A program made the translations under genes and the position numbers. A stretch of 64,000 nucleotides of DNA from Stenotrophomonas_A sp035629025 (GTDB taxonomy: Bacteria > Pseudomonadota > Gammaproteobacteria > Xanthomonadales > Xanthomonadaceae). This document shows, piece after piece, positions 53,685 through 63,607 of this stretch. The stretch lies in assembly GCA_035629025.1 (NCBI GenBank), contig DASPIU010000020.1, forward strand, positions 62,001 through 126,000, in the 5' to 3' direction. Under the pieces are notes generated by a model. The model made no database searches. It worked only from the letters and a program-made list of their open reading frames with translations, and was not told the DNA's origin. The first letter of the stretch is position 1, and each line of letters opens with the position of its first letter.

Positions 53685-53960
53685 GCGCAGGGCCAGGGCA
53701 GGTTCTCCTGCAGTACTACCGGGGGACACCAGCGCTGCCACATTGATGCAGTTTTGCGGCTGCGCGCCCTTGCACGGGCGCCTATGATCGGGCAGATGTC
53801 GCCCCCACGCACGACCCCGGCCAGCGCACGCGCACATTTCGTTACAAACGCGAAGTGTGCCTGCGGCTGCGCGACATCCTGTCGCAGCAGCGATTCGCAA
53901 GGTGCCGCAGCGAGCCGCTGTTATTGTATCCACGCGGACCGCCCCGATAATTGCGCGGCC

Positions 53961-54320
53961 ATGTTCCGCTTTCTCGCCCGCACTCGATTCGTCTTCGCCG
54001 CGCTGCTCATTGCCGCGCTGGCGCTGCTGCCTACATTGGAGGCGGCCGCGTGTGCGACCGAATCGGCGGGTGAATCGGTGTCCCTGCAGACCTGCGCGGC
54101 CCCGGGCAACGCCGCCTCTGCCGCGCCAGATGGCCCCGGCGGAGTCGATCCAGGCACCTGCCTGACCGGTCACAACCATTGCCATGATGGCGGCGGCGTG
54201 GTCTCCACCGCACCGCTGAGCCCGCCGGCCTTTCGCATCCCGCAACTGCCCGCCGATGGCGGGCGCGTGCTGGCCCTGTCCGATATCGTTCACGGCTTGA
54301 TGCGACCTCCTCGACGCTGA
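53961..54320 (+). CDS. CzcI-like small periplasmic protein
   Basis: A 119-aa secreted protein (signal peptide about residues 1-30) with a Cys/His cluster H71-N-H73-C74-H75 in the middle, suited to bind metal. It lies directly before czcC in the same direction, the position of czcI in heavy-metal operons. The similarity is by position and metal-binding pattern, not by clear sequence match. A longer upstream frame is open, but this ATG gives the signal peptide. Confidence 0.65.
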   Translation: MFRFLARTRFVFAALLIAALALLPTLEAAACATESAGESVSLQTCAAPGNAASAAPDGPGGVDPGTCLTGHNHCHDGGGVVSTAPLSPPAFRIPQLPADGGRVLALSDIVHGLMRPPRR

Positions 54321-54381
54321 CGTGTCTTGCCCCTGCCTGGTGCGGGGGTCCCCACATCCGTTTCGTTCAAGGAGTTCCTGC

Positions 54382-55638
54382 ATGTCCAGTTTGCTTGGCC
54401 GGTCGCTGCGCGCGGCCGGGCTCGCTGTGGCCGCATGCCTGGCCGCGCCCGCATGGGCCGCGCCGGAAGGCATGGCTACACGCCCCACCTATGAAGACCT
54501 GATCGCGCGTCTGGACCAGATGCCCGCGGCCATCGAAGCCCGGGCCCTGTCCGAGGCCGCCGATGCGCGCGCCCGACAAGCACGCGCGTTGCTCAATCCC
54601 TCCATTGCCGTCGGTGTCGACAATGCCTATGGCAGTGGCCCCTATGCTGGCCGCAACAGTGCCGAGGACTCGCTCGCGCTGATCCAGCCACTGGAGCTTT
54701 GGGGCAAGCGCGGCGCCCGCATCGCCGTGGCCGACGCCGCTGCCGGCGCTGCCGGCCTGCGCGGCGAACAGCGCCGCTGGATGACCGCCGCGGTCCTGGC
54801 CCAGGCCTATTCGCTGGCCGAAGCCAGGGTCCGGCGCTATGACCTGTCCGCCGAAGCCCTGTCGCTGATCGAGGCCGATGCCCGCGCCATTGATGCGCTG
54901 GTGCGCGAAGGCCGGCAACCGAAGCTGCGGAGCATCCAGGCGCAGAGCGAGGTGGAAGCCGCGCGTGCCGCGCTGGACGAGGCCGGTGCGCTGAAGAGTG
55001 GTGCATTGGCAAGGCTGGGTGCCGTGGCCCTGGCCGATCAGCCGCTCGAAGGTGTAGGCAACAGCTTGCTCGAACGCGTCCCCGCGACGCTGCCGGCGAC
55101 GACCGGCGAACCGCTGGCGGTGCGCATCGCCGAGGCCGATCTGGCTACCGCCAGCCGCCAGATAAAGGTGGAAAAGCGCCGTGCCCTGACGGATGTCAGC
55201 GCCTCGGTGGGCGCGCGACGCTTTCGCGCCACCGACGAGCGCGCGATGAACATCGGCCTGACCTTGTCGGTGCCGTTGTTTGATCGCAACCGCGGCAACA
55301 TCAGTGCGGCCTATGCCGAAGAACGCGCCGCCGAAGCGCGGTTGCTGGCGCAACGCCAGCAGGTGCAGGCCGATCGCCTGGCCGCGCAGGCGGCGCTCGC
55401 CGCCTCCAACACCCGTACCCGCGCTGCCGACAGCGGCGTGACCGCGGCCGAGGAAGCCTACCGTCTGGCTCGCGTCGGCTTCGACGCTGGCCGCATCTCG
55501 CAGCTGGAACTGCGCAGCGCCCGTACCGCGCTCATCAGCGCCCGCAACGTTGCCGTGGACGCGCGCATGTCGCGCGTGCTGGCCGAAATCGAACTGGCGC
55601 AGCTCGAAGGGCGCGCCCCCTTTGTGGAGACACCATGA
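54382..55638 (+). CDS. czcC: Heavy-metal efflux outer-membrane factor CzcC
   Basis: A 418-aa TolC-type protein with signal peptide (ending AWAAPEG) and two OEP repeats (EARALSEAADARARQARALL; LARVGFDAGRISQLELRSAR). It is the outer channel of the CzcCBA pump for Co, Zn and Cd. AAGGAG precedes the ATG. Its stop overlaps czcB by four bases. Confidence 0.9.
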   Translation: MSSLLGRSLRAAGLAVAACLAAPAWAAPEGMATRPTYEDLIARLDQMPAAIEARALSEAADARARQARALLNPSIAVGVDNAYGSGPYAGRNSAEDSLALIQPLELWGKRGARIAVADAAAGAAGLRGEQRRWMTAAVLAQAYSLAEARVRRYDLSAEALSLIEADARAIDALVREGRQPKLRSIQAQSEVEAARAALDEAGALKSGALARLGAVALADQPLEGVGNSLLERVPATLPATTGEPLAVRIAEADLATASRQIKVEKRRALTDVSASVGARRFRATDERAMNIGLTLSVPLFDRNRGNISAAYAEERAAEARLLAQRQQVQADRLAAQAALAASNTRTRAADSGVTAAEEAYRLARVGFDAGRISQLELRSARTALISARNVAVDARMSRVLAEIELAQLEGRAPFVETP

Positions 55639-56849
55639 ACATCAAGAACAACCGCCTGTGGGTCGGCGTGGCCCTGGTCGTGGCCCTGGCCGGAGGCTTC
55701 GGCCTGGCGCGGCTGACCAACGGCGCCTCGCGCCCACCCGCGGCAGCGGCAGAGGAACATGCCGACGGTGCCCACGACGAGGCACAGGCGCCCGGCAAGG
55801 CAGGCGAGGGCACGGCCAAGCAAGGCGCCGCTGGCGGCGACGAAGGCGTGATCGTCCTGACCCCGCAGCAGATCGCCGCGTCCGGCATTGAAGTCGTCTC
55901 GGCTGGCCGCGGTGGCGGGCACGAGACGCGCCTGAGCGGGCGCGTGGAATCGGCCGTGGGCGCCCGTGCCTCGGTGGCGGCGGCCGTGGGCGGCCGGGTC
56001 GAGCGCGTGCTCGTGGCACCCGGCTCGGTGGTCAAGGTCGGGCAGTCGCTGGCGGTAGTGCTCAGTGGCGAAGCGGCGACCATGCGCGCCAATGCCGATG
56101 CCGCGCGCGCCGAAGCCGAAGTGGCGCGCCTGGCCTACAAGCGCGATCAGACGCTGTCCGAGCAGGGTGTGGTGGCGCGCCAGGAATACGAAGCCTCACG
56201 CGCGCGTTCGCTGGCCGCCGACGCCACCGTGCGTGCGGCGCAGGCGCGGGTCAAGGCGCTGGGCGGGCCGGATTCGCTGGGGCGCATGAACATCACCAGC
56301 CCGGTCGATGGCATCGTCGGCGTGGTCCAGGTGACCCCGGGCGGCTTCGTCAATGCCGGCGACCTGGTCGCCACCGTGTCCGATCCGGCGAAGACCGAGC
56401 TGGTCTTCAGCGCACCGCCGGCCCTGGTCGATCAGGTGCGTGCCGGCACGCGGATCGAAGTGACCGGCCCGACCAGCAGCTTCAGCGCCACCGTCATTGG
56501 CGTGGCCGCCGACGTGCGCGAGCAGAGCGGGGTGGCGATCATCCGCGCGCGTGCCGACGCCGGTACGTTGCCACCGGCCGGTGCACCCGTCGCTGGCGTG
56601 GTTGTCGCGACCGATAGCGTGGCCGCGATCACCGTGCCATCGGACGCGGTGCAGACCGTGGCTGGCAGCGCTGCGGTATTCGTCGCGACCGACAAGGGCT
56701 TCCGCGTCACCCCGATCCTGGCCGGGCGCCGCGCTGGCGGCAACGTCGAAATCCTTGAGGGCCTCAAAGGCGGCGAGCGCATCGCCTCTACCAATGCCTT
56801 CCTGCTCAAGGCCGAACTCGCCAAGGGCGAAGCCGAGCACGGGCACTGA
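55635..56849 (+). CDS. czcB: Heavy-metal efflux adaptor CzcB
   Basis: The 404-aa membrane-fusion protein starts with a membrane anchor (LWVGVALVVALAGGFGLARL), a His/Asp-containing N-region (EEHADGAHDE), then VILTPQQIAASGIEVVSAG, the hairpin/lipoyl part (AAAVGGRVERVLVAPGSVVK) and a C-terminal GFRVTPILAGRRAGGNVEI. This is the CzcB type. It is coupled to czcC and followed by czcA after 12 bases. Confidence 0.92.
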   Translation: MNIKNNRLWVGVALVVALAGGFGLARLTNGASRPPAAAAEEHADGAHDEAQAPGKAGEGTAKQGAAGGDEGVIVLTPQQIAASGIEVVSAGRGGGHETRLSGRVESAVGARASVAAAVGGRVERVLVAPGSVVKVGQSLAVVLSGEAATMRANADAARAEAEVARLAYKRDQTLSEQGVVARQEYEASRARSLAADATVRAAQARVKALGGPDSLGRMNITSPVDGIVGVVQVTPGGFVNAGDLVATVSDPAKTELVFSAPPALVDQVRAGTRIEVTGPTSSFSATVIGVAADVREQSGVAIIRARADAGTLPPAGAPVAGVVVATDSVAAITVPSDAVQTVAGSAAVFVATDKGFRVTPILAGRRAGGNVEILEGLKGGERIASTNAFLLKAELAKGEAEHGH

Positions 56850-56861
56850 GGAGCGCACGCC

Positions 56862-59800
56862 ATGTTCAACCTGATCATTACCAAGGCGGTCCGCTTCCGC
56901 TGGACGATGGTGCTGCTGGCCGCCGCGATTGCCGGCTACGGGCTGTTCCAGCTCGGCCGGCTGCCGATCGACGCAGTGCCGGACATCACCAACCGGCAGG
57001 TGCAGATCAACACGATTGCCGTCGCGCTGGCGCCCGGACAGATCGAGCGCCAGGTCACCTATCCACTGGAAATCGCCCTGGCCGGCATTCCCGGCCTGAC
57101 CAGCACGCGCTCGCTGTCGCGCAATGGCTTCTCGCAGGTCACGGCGATCTTCACCGACGAGACCGACATCTACTTCGCCCGCCAGCAGGTCGGCGAACGC
57201 ATGCGCGAGGTGCAGGAGGATCTGCCCGACGGGGTCACGCCGCTGATGTCGCCGGTCACCACCGGCCTGGGCGAAGTGCTGATGTGGACGGTGGACTATG
57301 CGCCGTACGATCCGCGCAACCTCGCCAAGCCCAATCAGCCCGGCTGGCAGGAAGGCGAGGTCTACCTCACCCCGGAAGGCAACCGCCTGACCACGCCGGT
57401 CGAGCGCGCCACGTACCTGCGCACGGTGCAGAACTGGATCATCGCCCCGCAGATGCGCAATACGCCGGGGCTGGCGGGCGTGGACACCATTGGCGGCTAC
57501 GTCAAGGAGTACGCGGTCACGCCCAATCCCGAGCGGCTGGCGGCGTATGACCTCGGCCTGGCCGACCTGGTGCTGGCGCTCAAGCGCGCCAACGTGCAGG
57601 CCGGTGCCGGCTTCGTGCAACGCGCTGGCGAAGGTCTGATCGTACGGGCAGATGCGCTCGCCCTTGGCACCGATGATCTGGCCAAGGCGCCGGTCGCCAA
57701 CCGCAATGGGCTGGTGGTGCGGGTATCCGATGTCGCAACCGTCGGCATCGGCCATGCGCCGCGGCGCGGCGTGGCAACGCGCAACGGCCACGAAGCGGTG
57801 CTGGGCACGGCGCTGATGATTGCCGGTGGCAACAGCCGCACCGTGGCGCAGGCCGCGGGCGAGCGCCTGAAGGTGGTGGCCAAGTCGTTGCCGCCCGGCA
57901 TTGTCGTCGAACCGGTCATCGACCGCAGCGAGCTGGTCAACGCCACGATCAAGACGGTGGCCAAGAACCTGACCGAGGGCGCGCTGCTGGTCATCGCCGT
58001 GCTGTTCCTGATGCTGGGCAACTTCCGCGCCGCGGCCATCACTGCGCTGGTGATTCCGCTGTCGTTCCTGTTCGCGGTCGTGGGCATGAACCGCTTCGGC
58101 ATCAGCGGCAACCTGATGAGTCTGGGCGCACTGGACTTCGGCATCCTGGTGGATGGCGCGGTCATCGTGATCGAGGCCACGCTGTTGTTGATGGCCAAGC
58201 AGCAGGCACAGCTGGGGCGGGCGCTGAACGTGGGCGAGCGGCTCAGTGCGGTGGTGCAGGCAGCGAGCACGATGGTGCGGCCGGCCGCGTTCGGCCAGCT
58301 GATCATCCTGCTGGTGTTCGCGCCGATCCTCACCTTGCAGGGGGTGGAGGGCAAGACCTTCCAGCCCATGGCCGCGACCTTCATGCTGGCTCTGGTTGGC
58401 GCCTTCATCTTCTCCTTCACCTTCGTGCCGGCAATGACCGCACTGCTGGTGCGCGCGCCGACCGCCAAGCCGGGCAGGCATGGACATACCGACGCGCCCG
58501 GGCATGAGGGCGAACACGAGACCTGGCTGATCCGCCAGGTGCGGCGCGGGATAGAGCCGCTGATCCGCCGTGCCGTCACCCGGCCGCGTGCGGTCCTGGC
58601 GGGCGCCGTGGTGATGCTGGCGGTGGGCGTGGCCACGTTTGCCTCGCTGGGACGCGAGTTCATGCCGACCCTGGACGAAGGCAACCTGGCGATGCAGGCG
58701 CTGCGCGTGCCCTCGACCTCGCTGGAGCAATCGCTGGCGATGCAGCTGCAGCTGGAAAAGGTGATCGCCAAGGAACCGGAGGTGCGCACGGTGTTCTCGC
58801 GTACCGGTACCGCCGAGGCCGCGATCGATCCGATGCCGCCGAACATTTCCGACAGCGTCATCGCGCTCAAGCCGCGCGCCGAATGGCCCGATCCCGCCCT
58901 GTCCAAGGAGGACCTGATCGCACGCCTGGAATCGCGGGTGAAGGACCAGGTCGGCAACACCTATGAGTTCAGCCAGCCGATCGAACTGCGTTTCAACGAG
59001 CTGATCTCCGGCGTGCGTACCGATCTGGCAGTGATGGTGTTTGGCGATGATTTCGACCAGCTGCAAGGCGTGGCCGACCAGATCGCGCTCAAGCTGCGTG
59101 CCACCCAGGGCGCCGCGGACGTGCGGGTGGAGCAGATCTCCGGCCTGCCTACGCTGACCGTGCGCATCAACCACGGCGCCGCCGCCCTCTACGGCCTGAC
59201 CGCCGCCGATGTCAGCGATGCCCTGGCTACCGGCGTGGGCGGTGCGGCGTCGGGCAAGATCTTCGAGGGCGACCGCCGCTTCGACGTGGTGGTGCGTTTC
59301 AGCGACGATTCGCGCAACGACCCGGCGCAGCTGGCAGCGTTGCCGATCGCGACCCCGAGCGGCACGGTGGTGCCGTTGTCGTCGGTGGCGCGCATCGAGA
59401 TCGCCGAAGGTCCCAACCAGATCAGCCGCAACAATGGCAGCCGCCGCGTGGTGGTGCAGGCCAACGTGCGCGGTCGCGATCTCGGCGGGTTTGTCGAGGA
59501 AGCGCAGGCGGCGGTGGATGCCGGGGTGACGATCCCGCCCGGTGTGCATCTGACCTGGGGCGGGCAGTTCGAGAACCTGCAGCGGGCCGAGAAGCGCCTG
59601 GCCATGGTCGTGCCGGTGGTGTTCCTGCTGATCGGCACGCTGCTGTTCATGGCCTTGCGCAGCATCAGCGAGGCGGCACTGGTGTTCGTGTGCGTGCCGT
59701 TGGCGCTGGTGGGCGGTGGCCTGGCACTGATGCTGCGCGGGATGCCGTTCTCTGTATCGGCCGCGGTCGGGTTGATCGCGGTATCCGGTGTGGCCACGCT

Positions 59801-60101
59801 AAACGGGCTGGTGCTGATGCAGGCCATCCGTGAACGCCTGGATGCCGGCGACGCGCCACTGGAAGCGGCCGCGGCCGGTGCGGCCAGCCGTTTGCGCGCG
59901 GTGTTGACCACGGCGCTGGTCGCGATCGTCGGCTTCATTCCGATGGCCTTGTCCAGCAGCGCCGGTGCCGAAGTGCAGAAGCCGCTGGCGACGGTGGTCA
60001 TTGGCGGCCTGCTGACCGCCACCGCGCTGACCCTGCTGGTGTTGCCGACCTTCGCGGCGCGCGCGCATGCCTGGCGGAGCCGGCACGCAAACGCGGTTTG
60101 A
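56862..60101 (+). CDS. czcA: Heavy-metal RND transporter CzcA
   Basis: The 1079-aa heavy-metal (HME) RND pump carries the class signature D425-FGILV-D431-GAVIVI-E438 in the fourth membrane helix, characteristic of divalent-cation pumps (Co/Zn/Cd) rather than Cu/Ag pumps. A His-rich loop (RHGHTDAPGHEGEHE) sits in the cytoplasmic-loop region near residue 545. It should export Zn, Co or Cd. No CzcRS regulator lies in the window. Confidence 0.94.
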   Translation: MFNLIITKAVRFRWTMVLLAAAIAGYGLFQLGRLPIDAVPDITNRQVQINTIAVALAPGQIERQVTYPLEIALAGIPGLTSTRSLSRNGFSQVTAIFTDETDIYFARQQVGERMREVQEDLPDGVTPLMSPVTTGLGEVLMWTVDYAPYDPRNLAKPNQPGWQEGEVYLTPEGNRLTTPVERATYLRTVQNWIIAPQMRNTPGLAGVDTIGGYVKEYAVTPNPERLAAYDLGLADLVLALKRANVQAGAGFVQRAGEGLIVRADALALGTDDLAKAPVANRNGLVVRVSDVATVGIGHAPRRGVATRNGHEAVLGTALMIAGGNSRTVAQAAGERLKVVAKSLPPGIVVEPVIDRSELVNATIKTVAKNLTEGALLVIAVLFLMLGNFRAAAITALVIPLSFLFAVVGMNRFGISGNLMSLGALDFGILVDGAVIVIEATLLLMAKQQAQLGRALNVGERLSAVVQAASTMVRPAAFGQLIILLVFAPILTLQGVEGKTFQPMAATFMLALVGAFIFSFTFVPAMTALLVRAPTAKPGRHGHTDAPGHEGEHETWLIRQVRRGIEPLIRRAVTRPRAVLAGAVVMLAVGVATFASLGREFMPTLDEGNLAMQALRVPSTSLEQSLAMQLQLEKVIAKEPEVRTVFSRTGTAEAAIDPMPPNISDSVIALKPRAEWPDPALSKEDLIARLESRVKDQVGNTYEFSQPIELRFNELISGVRTDLAVMVFGDDFDQLQGVADQIALKLRATQGAADVRVEQISGLPTLTVRINHGAAALYGLTAADVSDALATGVGGAASGKIFEGDRRFDVVVRFSDDSRNDPAQLAALPIATPSGTVVPLSSVARIEIAEGPNQISRNNGSRRVVVQANVRGRDLGGFVEEAQAAVDAGVTIPPGVHLTWGGQFENLQRAEKRLAMVVPVVFLLIGTLLFMALRSISEAALVFVCVPLALVGGGLALMLRGMPFSVSAAVGLIAVSGVATLNGLVLMQAIRERLDAGDAPLEAAAAGAASRLRAVLTTALVAIVGFIPMALSSSAGAEVQKPLATVVIGGLLTATALTLLVLPTFAARAHAWRSRHANAV

Positions 60102-60156
60102 GTGAGAAACCGGGTGGCGGCCTCTGTCGGCGCCACCCGGATACGCGGATGCCCGG

Positions 60157-60378
60157 TCAGGCCCCCGGATCGGCCGGGCCCAGGTTGTTCGCGATCAGCA
60201 GCTCGTCGATGCGCGCGCGTGCGAGCACGAGTTCATCGGGCGGGGTGTGGTCGAGCACTTCGTCGCAACGCAGCTGGAAGTGCAGCCAGAAGTCGTCGGG
60301 GTGATCGGCGCGCAGCTGCGGCAGGTCCGCGGCGAGCCGGTCCATCAGCGCGCCGGCTTGGGGGTTCAGGGAATTCAT
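60157..60378 (-). CDS. Small hypothetical protein
   Basis: A 73-aa soluble protein, acidic with several Leu, Asp and Ala, reading MNSLNPQAGALMDRL then ADHPDDFWLHFQLRCDEVLD. AGGAG lies eight bases before the ATG, and the gene follows the CorA gene by 20 bp on the same strand, which supports translation. I know no family. Confidence 0.65.
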   Translation of the reverse strand: MNSLNPQAGALMDRLAADLPQLRADHPDDFWLHFQLRCDEVLDHTPPDELVLARARIDELLIANNLGPADPGA

Positions 60379-60398
60379 TGCTTGCTCCTGGGAAAGGA

Positions 60399-61412
60399 TC
60401 AGAACCAGCGCTTGCGCTTGCCTATGGCAACCGCCACCAGCGCCATCGAAGCCATCATCGCCACGGCCACCCAGAACCCCAGCGTCTTGCTGGCGAAGAA
60501 GTTGGCCTCGAAGTTCATGCCCAGCGCACCAGCCACCACCGCCAGCAACCCGGTGACCACGGTGACGAAGGTCAGCAGCTTCATGCGCTCGTTGGTCTGC
60601 AGTTCGGTCTGCGTGCTGAACAACTGGAAGCTGCCGACCACCAGCTCGCGCGCGTTTTCGACCACGTCCATCGCCCGCTCGTAGCGCTCGTCCAGGTCGC
60701 GCAGGTGGCGGAACACCTGCTCCTCGCCGTCGGGCACGAAGTCCGGGCGCGACAGCCCATCGAACACGCCGCGGTGCGGCGCGAGCATCCGCCGCAAGCG
60801 CGAGGCGGCCTTGCGCAGCTGGCGCAGCTGCGGCAATGCCGAGCGGCCGGGCGGCGTGTCCGAAAGAATGCGCGTCTCCAGGCGCTCGATCTCGATCTCG
60901 AAGGCCGCGCCGGCGGCGAAGTACGTGGACAGGTGCCAGTCCAGCAGCGTGGCGACGAAGCTTGCCTCGCCGAGGCAACCGATGTCGGCCAGCGCATCCT
61001 CTTCGTGCGCCTTCAACTCGGCCAGGAATTCGATGCGTGCCTCGTGATGGGTGACCACCACGTTCTTGCCGCCAATCAAGGTCAGCACGGTCCCGGTATA
61101 GTCCAGTTCCTCGCCAACCTCCACCGAGACCACGCGGGCCGCGAAATATTTGCGGAACTTCCACAGCCCCGGATAGGTTTCCAGCGGGCGCCGCGGGCGG
61201 ATGTCCTGACCCAGTTGCAGCGCCTGCCATACCGCATCGACAACCTCATCCGCGGCCGCATCCAGGTCCACCCAAAGCAGCTCGTCATCCTTGGGCGGGG
61301 TATCCGGCAGTTCGTCCAGGGTCAGGGCACGCGGCCCGTCGCGACCGTACAGGGTCAGGCTCAGGCCGGGCGTGGGGGTAGTGCTGCGGGAGGACGAGGC
61401 GGCTTGATCCAT
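60399..61412 (-). CDS. CorA-family divalent-cation transporter
   Basis: A 337-aa CorA/ZntB-like protein: a cytosolic N-domain, a long helix (EIERLETRILSDTPPG, then ERYERAMDVVENARELVVGS) and two C-terminal membrane helices joined by the GMN motif in GALGMNFE. It should move Mg2+, Zn2+ or Co2+. The start at 61412 is inferred; no strong ribosome-binding site is visible. It lies 118 bp downstream of the manganese catalase gene on the same strand. Confidence 0.87.
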   Translation of the reverse strand: MDQAASSSRSTTPTPGLSLTLYGRDGPRALTLDELPDTPPKDDELLWVDLDAAADEVVDAVWQALQLGQDIRPRRPLETYPGLWKFRKYFAARVVSVEVGEELDYTGTVLTLIGGKNVVVTHHEARIEFLAELKAHEEDALADIGCLGEASFVATLLDWHLSTYFAAGAAFEIEIERLETRILSDTPPGRSALPQLRQLRKAASRLRRMLAPHRGVFDGLSRPDFVPDGEEQVFRHLRDLDERYERAMDVVENARELVVGSFQLFSTQTELQTNERMKLLTFVTVVTGLLAVVAGALGMNFEANFFASKTLGFWVAVAMMASMALVAVAIGKRKRWF

Positions 61413-61530
61413 GGGCGGGCTGCGCGGGAAGGTCCGTGCAGCTTCACCCAGGCCGCGTCGACAGGCCGTGCACTGGCCCTGGCCCGCCCATCGCGGCCAG
61501 GGCCGGCCCGGCCCACCGGCATCACGCTGC

Positions 61531-62433
61531 TCAGAACTCCGTCGTCTGCTTGCTGCTGCCGCCGCCCGGACCCATACCCAGTTCCGCACCGGTGGTGGGG
61601 TCGCCTTCCAGCACCGAGGCAGTCCGCAGCGCCAGTGCCTCCAGCGCCTCGGACTGCGATTCAGTGAGCGAGCCGACACTGGCCATGCCATCGCCTCCAT
61701 CCAGCGCGGCCTGCTCGTCGCGCGCGGAGATCACGTTCCACTGCGGGCCGCTGTTCCAGGGTCCATCCATGTCGCCGTCGCCCTGCGACATGTCCATGTA
61801 CAGGTCGGTGAATTCCGGGTCACCGGGCAGCTTGCCGGGCGGGAAGTTCGGCTCGATCGAATACAGCGCCTTCTCGAAGGACTTCTGGTGCGCGACCTCG
61901 CGCGTCATCAGGAAGCGCAACGCGTCCTTGATGCCCGGGTCGTCGGTGACGTTGATCAGGCGCTCGTACACCAGCTTGGCGCGGGCTTCGGCGGCGATAT
62001 TGGAGCGGAAGTCGGCGGTAGGGTCGCCAATGGTGTCGATGTACGCCGCTGTCCACGGCACGCCGCTGGAATTGACCAGCGCCGGGCCGCCGCCATACAG
62101 GATCGCCTCGGTATGACTGGTGCTGTTCTGGGTCAGCGTGCGCATTTCCATTACGTCGATCATGCCTTCGGCCAATTCGCCTTTGACGCCTTTGTTCAAC
62201 ATGGCGACGATCGAACCGATGATCTCCAGGTGGCTGAGCTCCTCGGTGGCGATGTCGAGCAGCAGGTCCTTGCGCCCCGCGTCTTCCTCGCCCAGGCCCT
62301 GGGTGAAATAGCGCATGGCCGCGGCCAGCTCGCCCTGCGGGCCACCAAACTGCTCCAGCATCAGCGTGGCGAGGACGGGATCGGGCCGCTCGACCCGGAC
62401 GGTATACATGAGGCGCTTGTTGTGCATGAACAT
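61531..62433 (-). CDS. Manganese catalase
   Basis: A 300-aa non-haem catalase that breaks down hydrogen peroxide with a di-manganese centre. Ligands are visible: E35 in QGELAAAM, E65-x-x-H68 in EELSHLE, and a second pair in EARAKLVYERL and REVAHQKSF. The ATG at 62433 (MFMHNKRLMYTV) has a GGAG site; an upstream in-frame start adds eight residues without one. The C-terminal tail is long and Gly/Glu-rich, as in KatN-like family members. Confidence 0.92.
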   Translation of the reverse strand: MFMHNKRLMYTVRVERPDPVLATLMLEQFGGPQGELAAAMRYFTQGLGEEDAGRKDLLLDIATEELSHLEIIGSIVAMLNKGVKGELAEGMIDVMEMRTLTQNSTSHTEAILYGGGPALVNSSGVPWTAAYIDTIGDPTADFRSNIAAEARAKLVYERLINVTDDPGIKDALRFLMTREVAHQKSFEKALYSIEPNFPPGKLPGDPEFTDLYMDMSQGDGDMDGPWNSGPQWNVISARDEQAALDGGDGMASVGSLTESQSEALEALALRTASVLEGDPTTGAELGMGPGGGSSKQTTEF

Positions 62434-62593
62434 GGAAAACTCCGGTGCAGCAAACACTGCGTTGGGTGGGTACGTCCGGCGACGGCGCGTGACCTGCCGA
62501 GGTGATCGTCCGATCGGGGATGACGGCTGATGCAGCCGACGCGACTAACGTAGAGCCGGACTCGTTAGCGCTCGCACGGCGTCGGGTGAGCGT

Positions 62594-62633
62594 GGCGCGA
62601 AGGCGGCGCAGTCAGCGCGCCGACCTTCGCGCC
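62594..62633. other. Strong stem-loop in the divergent catalase/dehydrogenase gap
   Basis: GGCGCGAAGG-CGGCGC pairs with GCGCCG-A-CCTTCGCGCC to form a 16-bp stem with one bulged A and a 7-base loop. It lies in the 277-bp gap between two divergent genes, 78 bases before the dehydrogenase start, and has no U-run. It may be a regulatory hairpin or remnant repeat. The rest of the gap holds no gene. Confidence 0.6.
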
Positions 62634-62710
62634 GCCGTGCTGCGGGTTTCACGGCGTGCTGTCCCGGTGCTGGCTACGGTGCGGGCATCTCTTCCGGTTG
62701 GAGCCGCATC

Positions 62711-63598
62711 ATGGCCAGGCATCGCCCTCTCGATGAACAGGTAATCGTCATTACTGGCGCGTCCAGCGGCATCGGCCTGGCGACGGCGCTGCGCGCGGCC
62801 GAGCAGGGCGCCAAGGTGGTGCTGATTGCCCGCAGCGCGCAGGTGTTGAGCGAGCTCGAACAGACCATCGCAGAGCACGGCGGCCAGGCCCTGGCGCTGG
62901 TCGCCGACGTGTCCGACCGCGCGCAACTGGAGCAGGCATTGGCGCAGGCGCTGGCGCGCTTCGGCCGTATAGACACGTGGGTCAACAACGCCGGCGTGGC
63001 GATCTATGGCTTGCTGCCCGAGGTCGAGGAGGCCGACAGCCGGCGCCTGTTCGATGTGAACTTCTGGGGCGTGGTCAACGGCTCGCTGCTGGCCCTGCCG
63101 CATCTGAGCGCCAGCGAAGGCGTGCTGATCAACGTCGGCAGCGAGGCTTCCGAGGCAGTGGTGCCATGGCAAGGCATGTATTCGGCGAGCAAGCACGCGG
63201 TCAAGGGCTTTACCGACGGTCTGCGCATCGAGATCGAGCAGATTCTGCGCCGCCCGGTGGAAGTGGTGCTGATCCAGCCGACCGCGGTGGATACGCCGTA
63301 CCCGGAGCACGCGCGCAACTACATGCCCGAGGAACCCAAGCTGCCGCCGCCGCTGATCGACCCGGTGCGCGTGGCCGACACCATCCTGGAGGCGGCGCAG
63401 CACGGTGGACGCGACATCAAGGTCGGCGCCATGGCCAGCGCCAACGTCGCGATGAGCCGCTGGATGCCGCGCCTGGCTGATCGCCTGTCCGCCGCACGCG
63501 GCCATACGCAGCAGCAGGAGCGCCCTGCGTTGCAGCCGGAAGGCACGCTGCATCGGCCCGGCGAAAGCGGCCGCGTGCATGGCCGCCCGCCGCTGTGA
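62711..63598 (+). CDS. Short-chain dehydrogenase/reductase
   Basis: A 295-aa classical SDR with the NAD(P)-binding TGASSGIG motif (residues 15-22), NNAG, and the catalytic Ser and Tyr-x-x-x-Lys (NVGSEAS, YSASK). The C-terminus is extended by about forty residues rich in Arg, Gln and Pro. The substrate is unknown. The ATG has no strong ribosome-binding site, but GGTTGGAG lies close. It precedes an FAD oxidoreductase gene on the same strand. Confidence 0.9.
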   Translation: MARHRPLDEQVIVITGASSGIGLATALRAAEQGAKVVLIARSAQVLSELEQTIAEHGGQALALVADVSDRAQLEQALAQALARFGRIDTWVNNAGVAIYGLLPEVEEADSRRLFDVNFWGVVNGSLLALPHLSASEGVLINVGSEASEAVVPWQGMYSASKHAVKGFTDGLRIEIEQILRRPVEVVLIQPTAVDTPYPEHARNYMPEEPKLPPPLIDPVRVADTILEAAQHGGRDIKVGAMASANVAMSRWMPRLADRLSAARGHTQQQERPALQPEGTLHRPGESGRVHGRPPL

Positions 63599-63607
63599 TC
63601 GCGCCGC

